Of a stretch of DNA of 64,000 nt, positions 49,074 through 58,600 are shown piece after piece. The stretch spans positions 1 through 64,000 of the forward strand of contig CALJKW010000009.1 in the NCBI GenBank assembly GCA_937980205.1, written 5' to 3'. Under the pieces are notes generated by a model. The model was not told the origin of the DNA, made no database searches, and was given only the letters and a program-made list of their open reading frames with translations. The DNA comes from an uncultured Myxococcales bacterium (GTDB taxonomy: Bacteria; Myxococcota; Myxococcia; Myxococcales; Myxococcaceae). The translations under genes were made by a program, and so were the position numbers. How positions within the stretch are numbered: the first letter of the stretch is position 1; the number at the start of each line of letters is the position of its first letter.

Positions 49074-50480
49074 TCAGGGCACTTTGCGCACGGCGAGCTT
49101 CAGCTCGCCCACGCGGTTCCGGTACGCGATGACCTTGCGGCCGTCGGCGAGGAAGCCCAGGCGAATCACCGTGGCCGACACGTCGTCGACGACCTCCGGC
49201 GTCGACCAGTCGTTGGTGACGCTGTTGCGCTGGGTCACGCGCACGCCGTCGTAGCTCGGCAGGCAGTTGGCCGCGGTCTGCGACGCCGTGGGAGAGCACA
49301 CGTAGAACGCGATCGCGGGCTCGTGAGCGACGGGGTCCATCGCCAGCGACGGGAACCAGCCGCCCGTGCCGTCGCCGTAGACCGAGTCGGCGAAGCCGAA
49401 GTTCGGCGCGGCCAGCGCCTTCTTCGAGTACCGCAAGATGTTGTCGGTGAGGTCGACCGCGGCGACGCCGAGCCCTTCCATCGGGTCGTACGCGATGCTG
49501 CCGCCGCTCTGGGTGTCCGAGATCGTGTGCGCGGCCCGCGTCGACGACCACACGGTGCCGTTGCGGCACTGCACCTGAACGTTCTGGCCGCGCGTGTCGG
49601 CGCCGCCCAGCGCGCTGTCCCAGCTGATGCAGGGCTGGTCGTTCACCATCGTCATGTCGATGCGCCCGCCGGGGCCGTCTTTCATGTTGCCCGCGGGGTA
49701 GACGCACTCGCGCTGCCAGTTGCCGGGGCTGCCGTTCACGCACTCGACGTCGGAGCCCGCCCAGTCCTGCTGCGGGTACTGGCCGCTGTGCACGTCGCGG
49801 TAGCAGTACCAGAGCGTGCCGGTGCTCGAGTACGCGATGGCCGCCCAGAGGCCGACGATGTCGCCGCCCGGGTTGTCGGACACCGGGTTGCCGCACAACA
49901 CCTGGTAGCCGGTGCGCGCCGCGGTCGAGCTCGTCCACGTCGTGCCGCCCGAGCGCACCGCGAGCTGCGCGTCGGAGTTGTCCCAGAAGACGGACATGTC
50001 GTTGCCGCCGCCGAGGTAGCCGATCGCCGGCTCTCCCGTCGTCGGGTGGAAGTCGATCGAGACGCCGACCAGGCGCCGCGTGACGTCGACGCGCTGGGGC
50101 GCCCTCACCTGCCCGTCTTCCCACTCGACGTACTTCAGCTCGTAGGAGCCGGCGTCGACGCCGGGGCCGGCGTCGATCGTGATGCCGGCGTCGCCCGGCA
50201 GGTACGTGAACGGAATCTCGCCGCGGCCCGCGAAGTACGCGACGCCGACACGGTTGCGCGTCTTGTCGACGACCATGTCCATGTAGAAGCGGTCGGAGAA
50301 CGACGGGTCGAGCGTGTAGCGGTCGTAGGGATCATTGCCGCCGGTGCCTCCGCCCTGGCCGCCGCCTTCACCGCCGCCGCCGACTCCGGAGTTGCAGCGC
50401 GCGTCGCCCGGAGGGCAGCCGCAGTTGCACGCAGACAGCAGGACGGCGAGGCCGAGCACCACCAGGCTGAGCGTTCTCAT
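49074..50480 (-). CDS. Surface lipoprotein with beta-propeller-like repeats
   Basis: A 468-aa lipoprotein (VLGLAVLLSACNCGC, Cys20) with a Gly-rich linker (GVGGGGEGGGQGGGTGG). A domain of repeated strand modules follows, with recurring short blocks such as VGVAYFAGRGEIPF, PAIGYLGGGNDMSVFWDN, GLWAAIAYSSTGTLWYC and PAIAFYVCSP. The spacing suggests a WD40/YVTN-like propeller, but I do not assign a family. It is cotranscribed with the smaller lipoprotein downstream and divergent from the GMC operon. Confidence 0.78.
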   Translation of the reverse strand: MRTLSLVVLGLAVLLSACNCGCPPGDARCNSGVGGGGEGGGQGGGTGGNDPYDRYTLDPSFSDRFYMDMVVDKTRNRVGVAYFAGRGEIPFTYLPGDAGITIDAGPGVDAGSYELKYVEWEDGQVRAPQRVDVTRRLVGVSIDFHPTTGEPAIGYLGGGNDMSVFWDNSDAQLAVRSGGTTWTSSTAARTGYQVLCGNPVSDNPGGDIVGLWAAIAYSSTGTLWYCYRDVHSGQYPQQDWAGSDVECVNGSPGNWQRECVYPAGNMKDGPGGRIDMTMVNDQPCISWDSALGGADTRGQNVQVQCRNGTVWSSTRAAHTISDTQSGGSIAYDPMEGLGVAAVDLTDNILRYSKKALAAPNFGFADSVYGDGTGGWFPSLAMDPVAHEPAIAFYVCSPTASQTAANCLPSYDGVRVTQRNSVTNDWSTPEVVDDVSATVIRLGFLADGRKVIAYRNRVGELKLAVRKVP

Positions 50481-50547
50481 GGGCGTCGAAAGATTGTGCG
50501 CGACGGATGTGTCACCGACAAGCTTGAACAACGTGCGTTGTGGGCCG

Positions 50548-51261
50548 ATGCTCGCGGGCCGCATGCCGCGCCGCATCTCGAAGTCGAAGTCGGAGCCGAA
50601 ATCTGGCACTGGTTTCTCCCGCCGCGTCTTCGTTCATCGGCTGGCCTTCATGGGAGGAGGCGCGGTTCTCCTCGGCAGTGCGTGCGACGACTCGAAGAAA
50701 CCTTCATCGAATCCGCCCCCGGCGCCCCCCAAGCCTGCGCCCAAGGTGGACGAGCCTCTCACCACGTCGCACAAGACCTTCACCCACGAGCAGTGGCTGG
50801 TCTTGAGCGCTGCGGTCGACCGCATTCTCCCGAAAGACGAAGACCCGGGCGCGCTCGACGCGAACGTCCCCGAGTACATCGACAACGCGCTGCAGGCGCA
50901 GCAGCTCAAGAAGATGAAGATCGACTTCGTCGGCGGCCTGAACGCGCTCGATCGACGCTGCGAGCGCATGTACAAGGTCGGCTTCGCGAAGGCGACGCCC
51001 GAGCAGCAGGACGACGTGCTCACCGTCGCGTTCAAGAACGCGCCCGAGACGAGCGGCGAGTTCAAGTGGTTCGACATCCTCATCGCGCTCACGATGGAAG
51101 GCTTTCTGGGCGACCCCACCTACGGCGGGAACAAGAACAAGGCCGGCTGGAAGACGATGGGCTTCGATCTCGTCGGCGGCGTCGCAGGTGAGGTCGCTCC
51201 CGACTACGACGGCCTGCAGCACCTCGACCACAAGCGCTGCGGCTCGGGGAAGGGCTGCTGA
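50548..51261 (+). CDS. Gluconate 2-dehydrogenase subunit 3-like protein
   Basis: A 237-aa protein that pairs with a GMC oxidoreductase. The N-terminus has a twin-arginine-type signal (SRRVFVHRLAFMGGGAVLLG then SAC), combining Tat and lipoprotein features. The mature domain fits the gluconate 2-dehydrogenase small-subunit family (FTHEQWLVLSAAVDRILPKD then MTMEGFLGDP-like block, here LTMEGFLGDPTYGGNKN KAGW). It likely delivers the flavoprotein folded to the periplasm. Start uncertain between 50548 and 50563. Its stop shares one base with the next ATG (TGATG). Confidence 0.88.
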   Translation: MLAGRMPRRISKSKSEPKSGTGFSRRVFVHRLAFMGGGAVLLGSACDDSKKPSSNPPPAPPKPAPKVDEPLTTSHKTFTHEQWLVLSAAVDRILPKDEDPGALDANVPEYIDNALQAQQLKKMKIDFVGGLNALDRRCERMYKVGFAKATPEQQDDVLTVAFKNAPETSGEFKWFDILIALTMEGFLGDPTYGGNKNKAGWKTMGFDLVGGVAGEVAPDYDGLQHLDHKRCGSGKGC

Positions 51262-52952
51262 TGGCGCTCGACCCGGTCGACGTCGTCGTCATCGGCAGCG
51301 GAGCCGGCGGCGGCCCGATGGCGTTCGAGCTCGCGAAGGCGGGCATCAAGGTCGTGCTGCTCGAGAAGGGGCCGCACTACCAGCAGCAGGACTTCGTGCA
51401 CGACGAGATCCTGAACTCGCGGCGCAACTTCTTCATGCCGCTGCCGTGGGACGAGCCTCACCTGTTCCGGCCCGGCGGCACCGAGATCCCCTTCAAGCAC
51501 ACCAACGACGGGTGGACCGCGAACTGTGTCGGCGGCGGCACCGTTCACATGAGCGGCTACTTCTACCGGCTCAAGCCGATCGACTTCCGCATGCGCACCG
51601 AGCTCGGCGCCATCGCCGGAGCGAACGTCGCCGACTGGCCCATCACCTACGACGAGCTCGAGCCGTTCTACGAGAAGGCCGAGTTCGAGCTCGGCGTCTC
51701 GGGCAACGCCGTGCCCCACCCGTTCCTCGAGCCGCGCAAGCGGAACTACCCCCTGCCGCCGCTCAAAGAGCACACGATGGCGCAGGAGATCGACAAGGTC
51801 TGCAAGTCGCTCGGCTGGCACTCGATTCCCACCGCGCGCGGAATTCTCTCGCAGGAGCACCAGGGCCGCGCGCCCTGCACCTACTGCACGCTCTGCGGCT
51901 CTTACGGCTGCGAGCACGGCGCGAAGGCCTCGACCGGCGCCGCGCTCATTCCCCGCGCGCTCGCGACCGGCAACCTCTCCTTGCGCCCGCGCTGCATGGC
52001 GAAAGAGATCACCGTCGACGCGAAGGGCCTCGCGAAGAGCGTCGTCTACCTCGACCCCGAGGGCGTCGAGCAGGAGCAGCCCGCGAAGTACGTCGTCGTC
52101 TCGTGCACCGCGATCGAGAGCGCGCGGCTGCTGATGATGTCGAAGTCCAACCGGTTCCCGAAGGGCCTGGGCAACGACAGCGGCCAGCTCGGCAAGAACC
52201 TGATGTTCAGCTCCTTCGGAGAGTCCCGCGCGCACTTCACCGTCAGCAAGCAGAAGAAGCGCTGGCCGTGGCTCGAGACCGACCAGCAGCCGTTCGTGAA
52301 CCGCAGCCTGCAGAGCTTCTACGTGATGCCCGACGACAAGTTCGGCTTCCGCAAGGGCGGCACGCTCGGGTTCATGTGGACGCACCCGAACCCCATCTTC
52401 GCGGCGGTGAACCTCGCCGGCCGCGGCAAAGACCGCGTGTTCGGCAAGGCGCTCAAAGACCGCATGCGCGCGTACCGCGACTCGCGCACGCTGCAGTTCG
52501 AGATCTACGGCGAGTTCCTGCCCACCGACGGCACCTACGTGCAGCTGTCGGATCAGGCGCCGACGAAAGACGGCAAGGTGGTGAGGGACAAGTACGGCCT
52601 GCCGGTCGCCGCCATCACCGTCACGCGCCACCCGCTCGACTACAAGATGACGCGCTTCCTCGTCGATCGCGGCGAAGAGGTGCTGCAGAGCCTGCAGCCC
52701 GATCGCCTCGAGCCGGTCGGCGACATGGGAGAGACGACGATTCTGCAGGGCGGCACCTGCCGCATGGGCAAAGACCCGGCGACGTCGTTCCTCGACAAGG
52801 ACTGCAAGTCGCACGTGGTGAAGAACCTGTACGTGGTCGACGGCAGCTTCATGCCGACGAGCGGCGGAGTGCCCATCACGCTCACCATCGCGGCCAACTC
52901 CTTCCGCGTCGCGAGCCGGATGATCGAACGGCTGAAGAAGGACGGGAAATGA
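51261..52952 (+). CDS. GMC-family FAD oxidoreductase
   Basis: A 563-aa flavoenzyme with the FAD-binding VVIGSGAGGGPMAFELAKAG (about 8-27), GGGTVHMSG, a Cys-rich insertion (CTYCTLCGSYGCEHGAKAST, about 209-228) and the C-terminal active-site region with GGTCRMGKD and NLYVVDGSFMPTSGGVP ITL. The Cys cluster may bind metal or heme-partner contacts, as in gluconate/fructose dehydrogenases. It oxidises an alcohol or sugar, substrate unknown. No cytochrome subunit is encoded here. Its stop overlaps the next ATG as ATGA. Confidence 0.93.
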   Translation: MALDPVDVVVIGSGAGGGPMAFELAKAGIKVVLLEKGPHYQQQDFVHDEILNSRRNFFMPLPWDEPHLFRPGGTEIPFKHTNDGWTANCVGGGTVHMSGYFYRLKPIDFRMRTELGAIAGANVADWPITYDELEPFYEKAEFELGVSGNAVPHPFLEPRKRNYPLPPLKEHTMAQEIDKVCKSLGWHSIPTARGILSQEHQGRAPCTYCTLCGSYGCEHGAKASTGAALIPRALATGNLSLRPRCMAKEITVDAKGLAKSVVYLDPEGVEQEQPAKYVVVSCTAIESARLLMMSKSNRFPKGLGNDSGQLGKNLMFSSFGESRAHFTVSKQKKRWPWLETDQQPFVNRSLQSFYVMPDDKFGFRKGGTLGFMWTHPNPIFAAVNLAGRGKDRVFGKALKDRMRAYRDSRTLQFEIYGEFLPTDGTYVQLSDQAPTKDGKVVRDKYGLPVAAITVTRHPLDYKMTRFLVDRGEEVLQSLQPDRLEPVGDMGETTILQGGTCRMGKDPATSFLDKDCKSHVVKNLYVVDGSFMPTSGGVPITLTIAANSFRVASRMIERLKKDGK

Positions 52953-53707
52953 CGCGGCTGCTTTGGGGGCTGCTCGCGCTGTCGCTGTCCGCGTGCCCCA
53001 GGTCGGAGGAAGACAAGCCGCAGCTCCCTCCGCGCGACGGCCCGCTCGGCGCCCGGCGCTGCTCGGCCGAGCCGGGCAGAAAGAACCCGCGCAAGCCGGT
53101 GTTCAGCCGCCCGTTCCAGGGCGAGTACCCCGTCTACAACCTGTTCGATCACCAGACGCCCGGCGAGTTCAAGCCGTTCGAAGCCGGCAACGCCGAGCAG
53201 GCGTACTGCGGCATCGACATGCTCGGCCTCACCGAGGGCTACGAGGGCTACGCGTGGGGCCTGCCGAACGGCACGCCGGTGAGCTCCGTCGCCGACGGCG
53301 AGGTCATTCACGCGGGGCTCGACGACGAGTTCTTCTGCGTGCTGCCCGAGTTCCGCCGCGCGGTGAGCGACCAGCAGTCGGTGCACGTGAAGCACGAGGG
53401 CCTCGCGGGCATGGGCTTCATCACCATCTACCAGCACCTCTCGCGCGTCGACGTGAAGGTCGGAGATCGCGTGGCCGAGGGCCAGAAGCTCGGGCTCTCC
53501 GGCCGCTCGGGCTGCGCGACCGAGCCCGTCTTCTACTTCGGCGTGCTGCGCATCATGGGCACCAAGACCGGCAAGCCCACCTCGTTCGACCCCTACGGGT
53601 GGGACGGCCCGCGCCCCGACCCCTGGGCCGAGAAGCCGAAGGGCACCCAGAGCTTCTACCTGTGGAAAGACGGGCAGGCGCCGAAGCTCGGCGGGCGGTT
53701 GAAGTAG
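52949..53707 (+). CDS. LytM-like lipoprotein with lost zinc ligands
   Basis: A 252-aa lipoprotein (ALSLSAC, Cys16) with an M23 fold: GTPVSSVADGEVIHAG, YQHLSRVDVKVGDRV and GQKLGLSGRSG are the usual strand blocks. The first metal site reads YCGID (Tyr86 for His), and the final HxH reads PVFYFGV, so two or more ligands are missing although His163 remains. It is therefore likely a non-catalytic regulator, as seen for EnvC/NlpD-type proteins. It is coupled to the GMC gene (ATGA). The intact M23 protein at 10281-11162 serves as a comparison. Confidence 0.85.
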   Translation: MTRLLWGLLALSLSACPRSEEDKPQLPPRDGPLGARRCSAEPGRKNPRKPVFSRPFQGEYPVYNLFDHQTPGEFKPFEAGNAEQAYCGIDMLGLTEGYEGYAWGLPNGTPVSSVADGEVIHAGLDDEFFCVLPEFRRAVSDQQSVHVKHEGLAGMGFITIYQHLSRVDVKVGDRVAEGQKLGLSGRSGCATEPVFYFGVLRIMGTKTGKPTSFDPYGWDGPRPDPWAEKPKGTQSFYLWKDGQAPKLGGRLK

Positions 53708-54166
53708 CGACCTGACCTTTCGCGCCTCGCGGCGAACGCGGTGCGCGCGATGAAGGTGCGCTACCCGAACCTCAAGATGGTCTTCATCTCGAGCCGCACG
53801 TACGGCGGCTGGTCCGTTGGAGATCACAACCCCGAGCCGTACGCGTACGAGCAGGCCTTCGCCGTCAGCTGGCTGGTCGACGATCAGATCCGCCAGATGG
53901 CCGGAGGCGGCATGAACCCCGACGCCGGCGATCTCGACTACTCGACCGGCGTCGCGCCGTGGCTCGCGTGGGGCCCGTACCTCTGGACGGACGGCCTGCG
54001 CGGCCGAGCCGACGGCCTCACCTGGACCCAGGCCGACGTCGAAGCCGACGGCGTCCACGCCTCGATGCTCGGAGAGCAGAAGGTCGGCACGATGCTGCGC
54101 GCGTTCTTCAAGAGCTCGCCGTTCACGCGGTGCTGGTTCACCACCGACGGCGGCACCTGCCCTTAA
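53708..54166 (+). pseudogene. 3' remnant of a GDSL/SGNH-type hydrolase gene
   Basis: Directly after the LytM-like gene's stop the same frame continues with coding-quality sequence (DLSRLAANAVRAMKVRYPNL) for 152 codons. It matches the C-terminal half of a GDSL-like family: MVFISSRTYGGWSVGDHNPE, AYEQAFAVSWLVDDQI, APWLAWGPYLWTDGLRGRAD and the catalytic Asp/His block DGVHASMLGEQKVG. The N-terminal Ser block is absent. A GTG at 53741 could allow a 141-aa product, but without the nucleophile it would be inert. Confidence 0.7.
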
Positions 54167-54247
54167 AAATCTGACGGGCGGTCGTCGCGTAAGCTGCGGA
54201 CCGCACGGGGTCGAGGGCTGGCCCCGGGCTTGCTGCACCTCGTGCGC

Positions 54248-54688
54248 ATGCACCGCTTGCTCGTCGCCGTCGCGCTGTCTCTCGTCGCCTGTGGTCGCGC
54301 GCCTCCGCTGTCCTCGACGCCGTCGGGGCACCAGTGGCAGTCCGAGCTGCAGGCCTGCCCTGCCCAGCTCGCCGGCGACGGCTCGGTCGGAGTCAGCGAC
54401 GTGACGCTCAGCGGCGACTCCTTGACGCTCACGGTGCAGCACAGCGGCGGCTGCAAGACGCACGAATACGGGCTGTGCTGGAACCAGAGCTTCCTCGAGT
54501 CGAACCCGGTGCAGGCGCAGCTGCGCGTGCTGCACCAGGACAACGGCGACAGCTGCGAGGCGATCGTGAGCAACACGCTGACGTTCGACCTCGCCGGCCT
54601 CAAGGCCGCCTACCGGGCCGGCTACCAGTCCCAGACCGGCACCGTGATCTTGCGCATCGGCGCGCAGAGCACGCGGTACGAGTTCTAG
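54248..54688 (+). CDS. Small lipoprotein
   Basis: A 146-aa lipoprotein (MHRLLVAVALSLVACGR, Cys15) with a beta-rich domain containing four further Cys (QACPAQLAG; GGCKTHEYGLCWN; DSCEAIVSN) that could form two disulfides. No family recognised. The ATG at 54248 is preferred to a TTG six codons upstream. The stop overlaps the SET gene's stop (shared CTAG). Confidence 0.72.
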   Translation: MHRLLVAVALSLVACGRAPPLSSTPSGHQWQSELQACPAQLAGDGSVGVSDVTLSGDSLTLTVQHSGGCKTHEYGLCWNQSFLESNPVQAQLRVLHQDNGDSCEAIVSNTLTFDLAGLKAAYRAGYQSQTGTVILRIGAQSTRYEF

Positions 54689-55293
54689 GGCTTCCACTCG
54701 AAGGCGCCGCTGCAGTCGACCTTCGCGGCGGCGCAGAAGTGCTCGCGCACCGTCGCGAACGCCATGAAGTCGTAGTCGTAGTCTTCGCCGTAGCTGGTGA
54801 GCACCTCGGTGCCCTTGGGGATGTCGCGGGTCGCCTCGAAGTAGATGTACGGCCGGCGGCACATCTCTTTGCCGCGCGCGTTCTGGAAGCCGGTCTCGAC
54901 GCCGTTGATGAGCCGCGGCGCGAAGTTGATCTTGCTGCCGCGGCCTCCGAAGTTGCGGCCGTCGAGCGCGTCGTAGGGCCACACGTCGCTCATCGCGCAC
55001 GCGGGCGGCTTGAAGAGGTAGCCGCGGTCTTTCGCGGGCAGCGTCGCCTCGAAGACCGGCTCGCCGCCCATCTCGGCGATGACCTCGCCCTTCTTCAGAT
55101 CTCGCGCGGCGAACAGCCCGTCGCCGGCGCCGGGGATGGTGGAGGGCGCGACGTACGTGCGCTCTTCCAACGCAGGGTCCGGGTCGAAGTGCCGCGCGCG
55201 GAAGACCACGGCGAGCGTGGCGGCCGCGGCGCCGATGAGCAGCACCGTGACGGCGAGCACGACGCGCAACCTGCGCGTGGCGAAGAGCGCCAT
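54685..55293 (-). CDS. Membrane-anchored SET-domain protein
   Basis: A 202-aa protein with one N-terminal membrane helix (LRVVLAVTVLLIGAAAATLA, about 9-28) and a SET fold. Visible parts are STIPGAGDGLFAARDLKKGE (51-70) with the SAM-binding GxG region, GRGSKINFAPRLIN (117-130) at the N-H-S/pseudoknot site, and IPKGTEVLTSYGEDY (158-172) for the ELTYDYG-like motif. SET proteins methylate lysines; here the domain would face the periplasm or the cytosol depending on topology. It is the last gene of a TPR operon. Confidence 0.8.
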   Translation of the reverse strand: MALFATRRLRVVLAVTVLLIGAAAATLAVVFRARHFDPDPALEERTYVAPSTIPGAGDGLFAARDLKKGEVIAEMGGEPVFEATLPAKDRGYLFKPPACAMSDVWPYDALDGRNFGGRGSKINFAPRLINGVETGFQNARGKEMCRRPYIYFEATRDIPKGTEVLTSYGEDYDYDFMAFATVREHFCAAAKVDCSGAFEWKP

Positions 55294-55297
55294 GCGA

Positions 55298-55651
55298 TCA
55301 GACCTTCCGGCGCCGCGCCTCGGCGCGGTGAATCACCCACCGCCCGCACCACATGAGCAGCCCCACGCCCATCGCGACCAGGAAGATCCCGGCGACGCTG
55401 ATGCAGCCGAGGATCATGCGCACCTCGAAGTTCGACAGCGTCCCGTCGATCACCGCGTCGCGCACCACGTGGTACAGCCCGAACCACTCGAGCGTGCGCG
55501 CGGGTATCCACTCGACCGTCAGCGAGGCGCGCTCGGTCCACCGGAAGGGGAACCACTTCCGCGACGCCTCGACGAGCAGCGCCATGGCGAGGTACGCCAC
55601 CGACAGCACCGTCGCGTTCGACAGGCTGATGCGGAAGATCGGAATCGCCAC
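55298..55651 (-). CDS. Small two-helix membrane protein
   Basis: A 117-aa protein with hydrophobic segments at about 12-28 (VLSVAYLAMALLVEA) and 82-102 (LGCISVAGIFLVAMGVGLLM). A short amphipathic region lies between them and the tail is basic (AEARRRKV). No family recognised. It starts with GTG, 4 bases after the TPR stop and 4 bases before the SET gene, so all three are one operon. Confidence 0.72.
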   Translation of the reverse strand: MAIPIFRISLSNATVLSVAYLAMALLVEASRKWFPFRWTERASLTVEWIPARTLEWFGLYHVVRDAVIDGTLSNFEVRMILGCISVAGIFLVAMGVGLLMWCGRWVIHRAEARRRKV

Positions 55652-55655
55652 GGCG

Positions 55656-58600
55656 TCAGTTCTGTAGCCGTTTTTTCAGCGTCTTCAGCGCATTCTTCAC
55701 GCGGGTGACATCCGGCTCGCTCTGGCTGACGATGAGGAACGCCTCGTACTCGGCCACTGCCTTCGGCAGCACGTCGGGCCCCTGCCGCACGAGCAGGTCG
55801 GCGTACGCGAGCCGCGCCCCGCCCCACGACGGGTCGAGCTCCGACGCCTTCTGCAGGTACTCGAGCGCCTTGAGGTCGTCCTTCTGGCGCTGCGCGACGA
55901 GCCCGGCCGCGTAGTGCGCCGTCGCCCCGAACGGAGCGAGCTGCAGCGCATCATCGGCCGCCGCCTTCGCGTCTTTGAGCGCTCCGAGCTGCAGCTTCAC
56001 GCGCGCGAGCGACGCGTAGGCGAGCGCGCGGTCCCAGCTGTGCACCGCCTTGTTCTTCGCGTCGGTCAGGTCCTTCACCGCCTTCGCCTGGCCGACGGGG
56101 CGGGCGTGGTAGGGGCCGATCTCTCCGCAGGCCGCCTTCGGGTCGTTCAGCCGCGCGGCCTCGTACGCCTTCACCGCGATGTCGACGTTGCCTTGCCGCA
56201 CCATGGCGTGGCCGATCTCGCAGAACGTCTCGGCGTCCTTCGGGTTCAGCTTGTTCGCGCGCTCGAGCGCGGTGATGGCGTTCTTCGCGTCGCCCTTCGC
56301 GAACAGGATCTGCGCGCGGATGCGGTGCACCTCGGGGTTGTTGCCGTCCGACTTCGCCGCCTTGGCGATCGGCGCTTCCGCCTCGCGCGCGCGGCCGTTG
56401 TGGAAGAGCGCGAACGCAAAGTCGCGCTGCGCGTCGTCCGAGGCCGGGTTGTCGTTCACCCACGCCTCGGCCTGCTTGAGCGCCTGGTCGACGTGGCCGA
56501 GGTCGAGGTGCACGCGGCCGAGCAGGTGCCGCGACGGACCGTGGCTGCCGTTGCGCTCGACGGCCTTCGTGAGCGGGTCGACCGCGAGCTCCGACAGCCC
56601 GAGCGAGACGAGCAGCTCGCCGAGCAGCGCGTTCGCCTCGTAGTCGTTCGGGTCTTTCGAGGCCTCCTCGAGCGCGGCCTTCGCCTTGTCGAGCTCGTTG
56701 CGCTGCATGTGCACGCGCGCGAGCGCGACCTGCACCGCCGCCTTGTTCCGCTTCACGGCGCCTTCCAGCTTCTTCAGCACCTCGATGGCCTTCTCGGCGT
56801 TGTCCTCCGCGGCGTCGGCGAGCGCGAGCTGCACCACCGACTCGGGCGGGAACTTGCCGTTCACCGCGGTCTTCGAGATCTCCGCGCGCGCGTTCTTCCA
56901 CTCGCCGAGCCGGCCGTACGCGATGCCGCGCACGAGCGAGACCTTCCGCGAGTCGACCTCGCGCGGCAGCCGGCTCAGCAGCTCACGCTCACGGCTGCGC
57001 GCCAGCAGCACGCGGCCCAGGCCCTCTTTCGCGTCGTCCGCCCGCCCTTTGGGCGCGAGCTTCACCGCGTTGTCGTACGCGCGCTGCGCCGCGTCCATGT
57101 TCCCCGCCGCCCGGTTCGAGAAGCCGAGCGCCAGCTGCACCTCGAACGCGTTCTCGCGGAACTGCTTCTCTGCCGCGGTGAGCACCTTGAGCGCCTCTTC
57201 GTGGCGCCCCGCGGTCGACAACAGCTGCCCGTACGCCACCTCGCGCCGCGCGCGCATCGGAGCCGGCACGTTGTCGGGAGTGAGCGCCTCGACCTCGGCG
57301 AGCGACTCGGAGAGCTCGCGCTGCAGCTCGAGCCGCGCCTCCGCGAGCCCCAGCACGCGCCCCGGGTGCGTCGGAGACAGCTGCGCCGCCGCCCCGGTGA
57401 ACAGCTTCACCGCGTTCTCCCAGTCTTCGAACTGCAGGTAGTAGTCGCCGAGCGTCACCAGCGCGCGCACGTTCGTCGACTGCAGCTCGACCGCGCGGGT
57501 CAGCTTCTTGAGCGCCTCGTCCGGCTTCTTGTCGGCGAGCAGAATGCGGCCCGCCTCGGTGAACACCTCGGCCTTCTCGAGCGTGGACGTCAGCACCGCC
57601 GCGCGCGCCGTCGCCGCACCGGCGCCGTCAGCGATCATCATCTCGGCGATGAGCTGAAGCTCGGGGGCCTTCTCCTTCACGCCGGGGAAGCCGAGCGCCT
57701 GCTTCGCGGCCGTGAGGTGCTCGGGGGCCTTGCCGTGCTCGGCGTAGAGCACCGCGTGCGCGTACGCGAGCAGCGCCTGCACCTCGGCGTTGTCCGAGTC
57801 CATGCGCTGCGCGAGCTCGAGCGCCTTCAGGCCGTCGCGGTACCGCACCGGAGTGTCCGCGTTGAGCGCCTTGCGCCCCTCTGCGATCGCGCTCGCCAGA
57901 TCGAGGCCCTGGTTGCGCGAGCGCGTGTACAGGTAGCTGCCGCCCGAGCCCGCGATCACGACCAGCAGCCCGAGCGAGACAAACAGCTTCACGCCGTGCT
58001 TCTGCAGGAACGTCTTCTTCGACGTGCTCGCCGCGAGCTTCTCGCGCAGCTCGCGCTCGTACTCCTTCGCGATCTGCTCGGTCGCGGTGGTGCTCATCTC
58101 CACCTTCGGGATCTCGACCTGAGACGAGGGCTCGAGCGCGTCGGGAATGTCGTCGAGCAGGCCGCCGCCGCCGCCGGAGGGCTTCGGCGGCCGCGCCTGC
58201 GCCGGAACACGCGCCGCGGCCCGCTGACCGCCCGCGTTCGGCATCGAGGTCTCGGACGTCGGCGTCTCGTTCTCGACCGACGGAATCTCGTCGAGCAGGC
58301 CGCCGCCCGCCTTGGCGGGCTTCCCCTCGGAGACGAGGTCCTGGCTGACCATGACGCTCGGCTCGAGCGGCACGCCCTTCACCACCGGCGGGCTCGGCTC
58401 GGGCGGCAGGGGAATGCCCGGCGTGTCGTTGCCCTCGGACAGCGCGTTGAACGTCGACGTCAGGCCGACGAGCACGTCGCCGGGGCTCGAGGGCGTGCGC
58501 TTCGGCACGTTCGCGAACGGGTCGTCCGGGTCGGGCGGCGCGTCGGGCCCGGAGAGCTCGGCGGGCCGAGGCAGCACCGCCGTCGCGCTGTCGCGCCCCT

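Noticed and set aside
53741..54166. Intact short gene starting at GTG 53741
   Set aside because: Coding signal continues upstream without a start to the preceding stop, and the hydrolase nucleophile region is missing, so a remnant is more likely.
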